Of a DNA stretch of 64,000 nt, positions 63,193 through 64,000 are shown piece by piece. Within the stretch, counting starts at the first letter, position 1. Every line of letters starts with the position of its first letter. Origin of the DNA: Pelosinus fermentans DSM 17108 (lineage in GTDB: Bacteria; Bacillota; Negativicutes; DSM-13327); NCBI RefSeq assembly GCF_000271485.2, contig NZ_AKVN02000001.1, positions 3,807,501 through 3,871,500 of the forward strand. The letters are read 5' to 3'. Below the pieces are notes generated by a model that did not search any database, had not been told where the DNA came from, and worked only from the letters and a program-made list of their open reading frames with translations. The position numbers and the translations under genes were made by a program.

Positions 63193-64000
63193 TTAATTAT
63201 ATGGCTTAAACCGTTTTAGCCTGAGTGCATTCATGACTACGGATACAGAGCTAAATGCCATAGCTGCCCCAGCTACTACAGGTGATAAATAGCCTGCAAC
63301 TGCCACTGGGATACCTAATGAGTTATAGATGAGCGCCCAGAAGAGATTTTGTTTAATATTGGTCATTGTCGCCTTACTCAGCTTAATAGCAGCAACAATT
63401 CCACTCAAATCTCCCCGCATCAGTGTAATGTCCGCTGCCTCGATTGCTACGTCAGTACCTGTTCCAATGGCAAACCCAACATCAGCAATCGCTAAAGCCG
63501 GAGCATCATTAATGCCGTCACCTACCATGGCTACTACCTTGCCTTCTTTTCTTAAGGATTCTACTTTTTGCGCTTTATGTTCCGGCAGAACTTCAAACAT
63601 CACATGTTCAATGCCGACTTGCGCAGCAATGGTGCGAGCCGTACGTTCATTATCACCAGTGATCATCCACACTTCCAGCCCTAATGCCTTAAGCTCAGAC
63701 ACTGCTTTTGCAGAATGTTCCTTTACGGTATCCGCTACAGCTAGCAGTCCTAGCATTTCTTTGTCTGAAGACATCAGCATAACTGTTTTTCCCTGCTCTT
63801 CCAGTCCCTCAATCTGGGGGATGAGAGCATCGATAGCAATATCATTTTCCCGCATTAATTTTCGCGTACCCACCAAGATTCTTTTTCCTTCAATCGCGGC
63901 TTCTACCCCATATCCAGGAATGGCAGTGAAGGAATCCGGATCAGTAACAGCGCTTCCCCGAATCTGACCAAATTTAACAATGGCCTGGGCCAAGGGATGT
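63193..64000 (-). CDS. copA: Copper-type heavy-metal P-type ATPase, C-terminal part
   Basis: 3' part of a P1B ATPase; the gene begins beyond base 64000. The visible part opens at HPLAQAIVK, the conserved HP motif of the nucleotide-binding domain, and continues with MITGDNERTARTIAAQ, VAMVGDGINDAPALAIADVG (hinge) and the last two membrane helices. YNSLGIPVAVAG and MAFSSVSVVMNALRLKRF in the final helices match the Cu+-ATPase CopA signature (N in helix 7 region, M-x-x-SS in helix 8). It probably exports copper(I) to the periplasm. Confidence 0.9.
   Translation of the reverse strand, partial: HPLAQAIVKFGQIRGSAVTDPDSFTAIPGYGVEAAIEGKRILVGTRKLMRENDIAIDALIPQIEGLEEQGKTVMLMSSDKEMLGLLAVADTVKEHSAKAVSELKALGLEVWMITGDNERTARTIAAQVGIEHVMFEVLPEHKAQKVESLRKEGKVVAMVGDGINDAPALAIADVGFAIGTGTDVAIEAADITLMRGDLSGIVAAIKLSKATMTNIKQNLFWALIYNSLGIPVAVAGYLSPVVAGAAMAFSSVSVVMNALRLKRFKPYN

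Overview
The window looks like the chromosome of a spore-forming, diderm (outer-membrane) Firmicute of the Negativicutes/Sporomusaceae type, for example a Pelosinus relative; this is inference from gene content. Outer-membrane traits are a TonB-dependent receptor, a heptosyltransferase and a two-partner secretion locus. Firmicute traits are PRD regulators, a GlcT/RAT antitermination switch, RsbS-free PTS operons with their own HPr, strong AGGAGG ribosome sites and frequent TTG/GTG starts. Spore traits are a BclB-like collagen protein behind a sigma-K-like promoter and a gamma-SASP-like repeat protein. The DNA is AT-rich and most genes lie on the minus strand.

Layout. 0-4 kb (+): end of a sensor kinase, two membrane glycosyltransferase genes and a Gln/Asn-rich repeat protein. 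4-12.7 kb (-): DMT and MFS transporters, mannitol genes mtlR-mtlF-mtlD without mtlA, a heptosyltransferase and mannose-6-phosphate isomerase. 12.8-18.7 kb (-): a YheO-type regulator, a truncated ridA, an amino acid permease and a frameshifted pyruvate:ferredoxin oxidoreductase. 18.8-20.7 kb (-): an intracellular subtilisin with a small overlapping ORF and a small secreted protein. 20.7-28.9 kb: a TonB-dependent receptor and a predicted propeller protein, preceded by three consecutive cobalamin riboswitches. A fourth cobalamin riboswitch lies beyond the bclB-like gene. Two of the riboswitches are followed by small ORFs, and a broken toxin-antitoxin pair and a group II intron scrap lie among them.

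29-38 kb (-): an aromatic-acid-exporter-type protein, then an eight-gene catabolic operon (PRD regulator, HPr, EIIA, EIIB, EIIC, DUF1537 kinase, Asp/Glu-racemase-like protein, class II aldolase) that looks like a complete import and breakdown route for an unidentified sugar or sugar acid. 38-43 kb (-): glcT, its RAT/terminator, ptsG and a second EIICBA whose EIIA domain has lost its active-site motif. 43-48.5 kb: a family I.5-like lipase (+), then GAPDH, ATP-type PEP carboxykinase and a REP-associated transposase (-). 49-61.6 kb (-): a contact-dependent-inhibition-type locus (TpsB, a giant TpsA with an HNH-like C-terminal toxin, and a DUF2019-like immunity protein), flanked by about 135-bp direct repeats. 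61.6-64 kb (-): a D-aminoacylase-like amidohydrolase with a damaged 5' end and the C-terminal part of a copper-type P-ATPase.

The most unusual parts are the riboswitch array with its small ORFs, the extended (ESPR-type) signal peptide on the TonB receptor, the PTS-DUF1537-aldolase operon, and the repeat-flanked CDI cassette. No tRNA, rRNA or CRISPR array was seen. All protein assignments come from reading motifs by eye; no database search was run.
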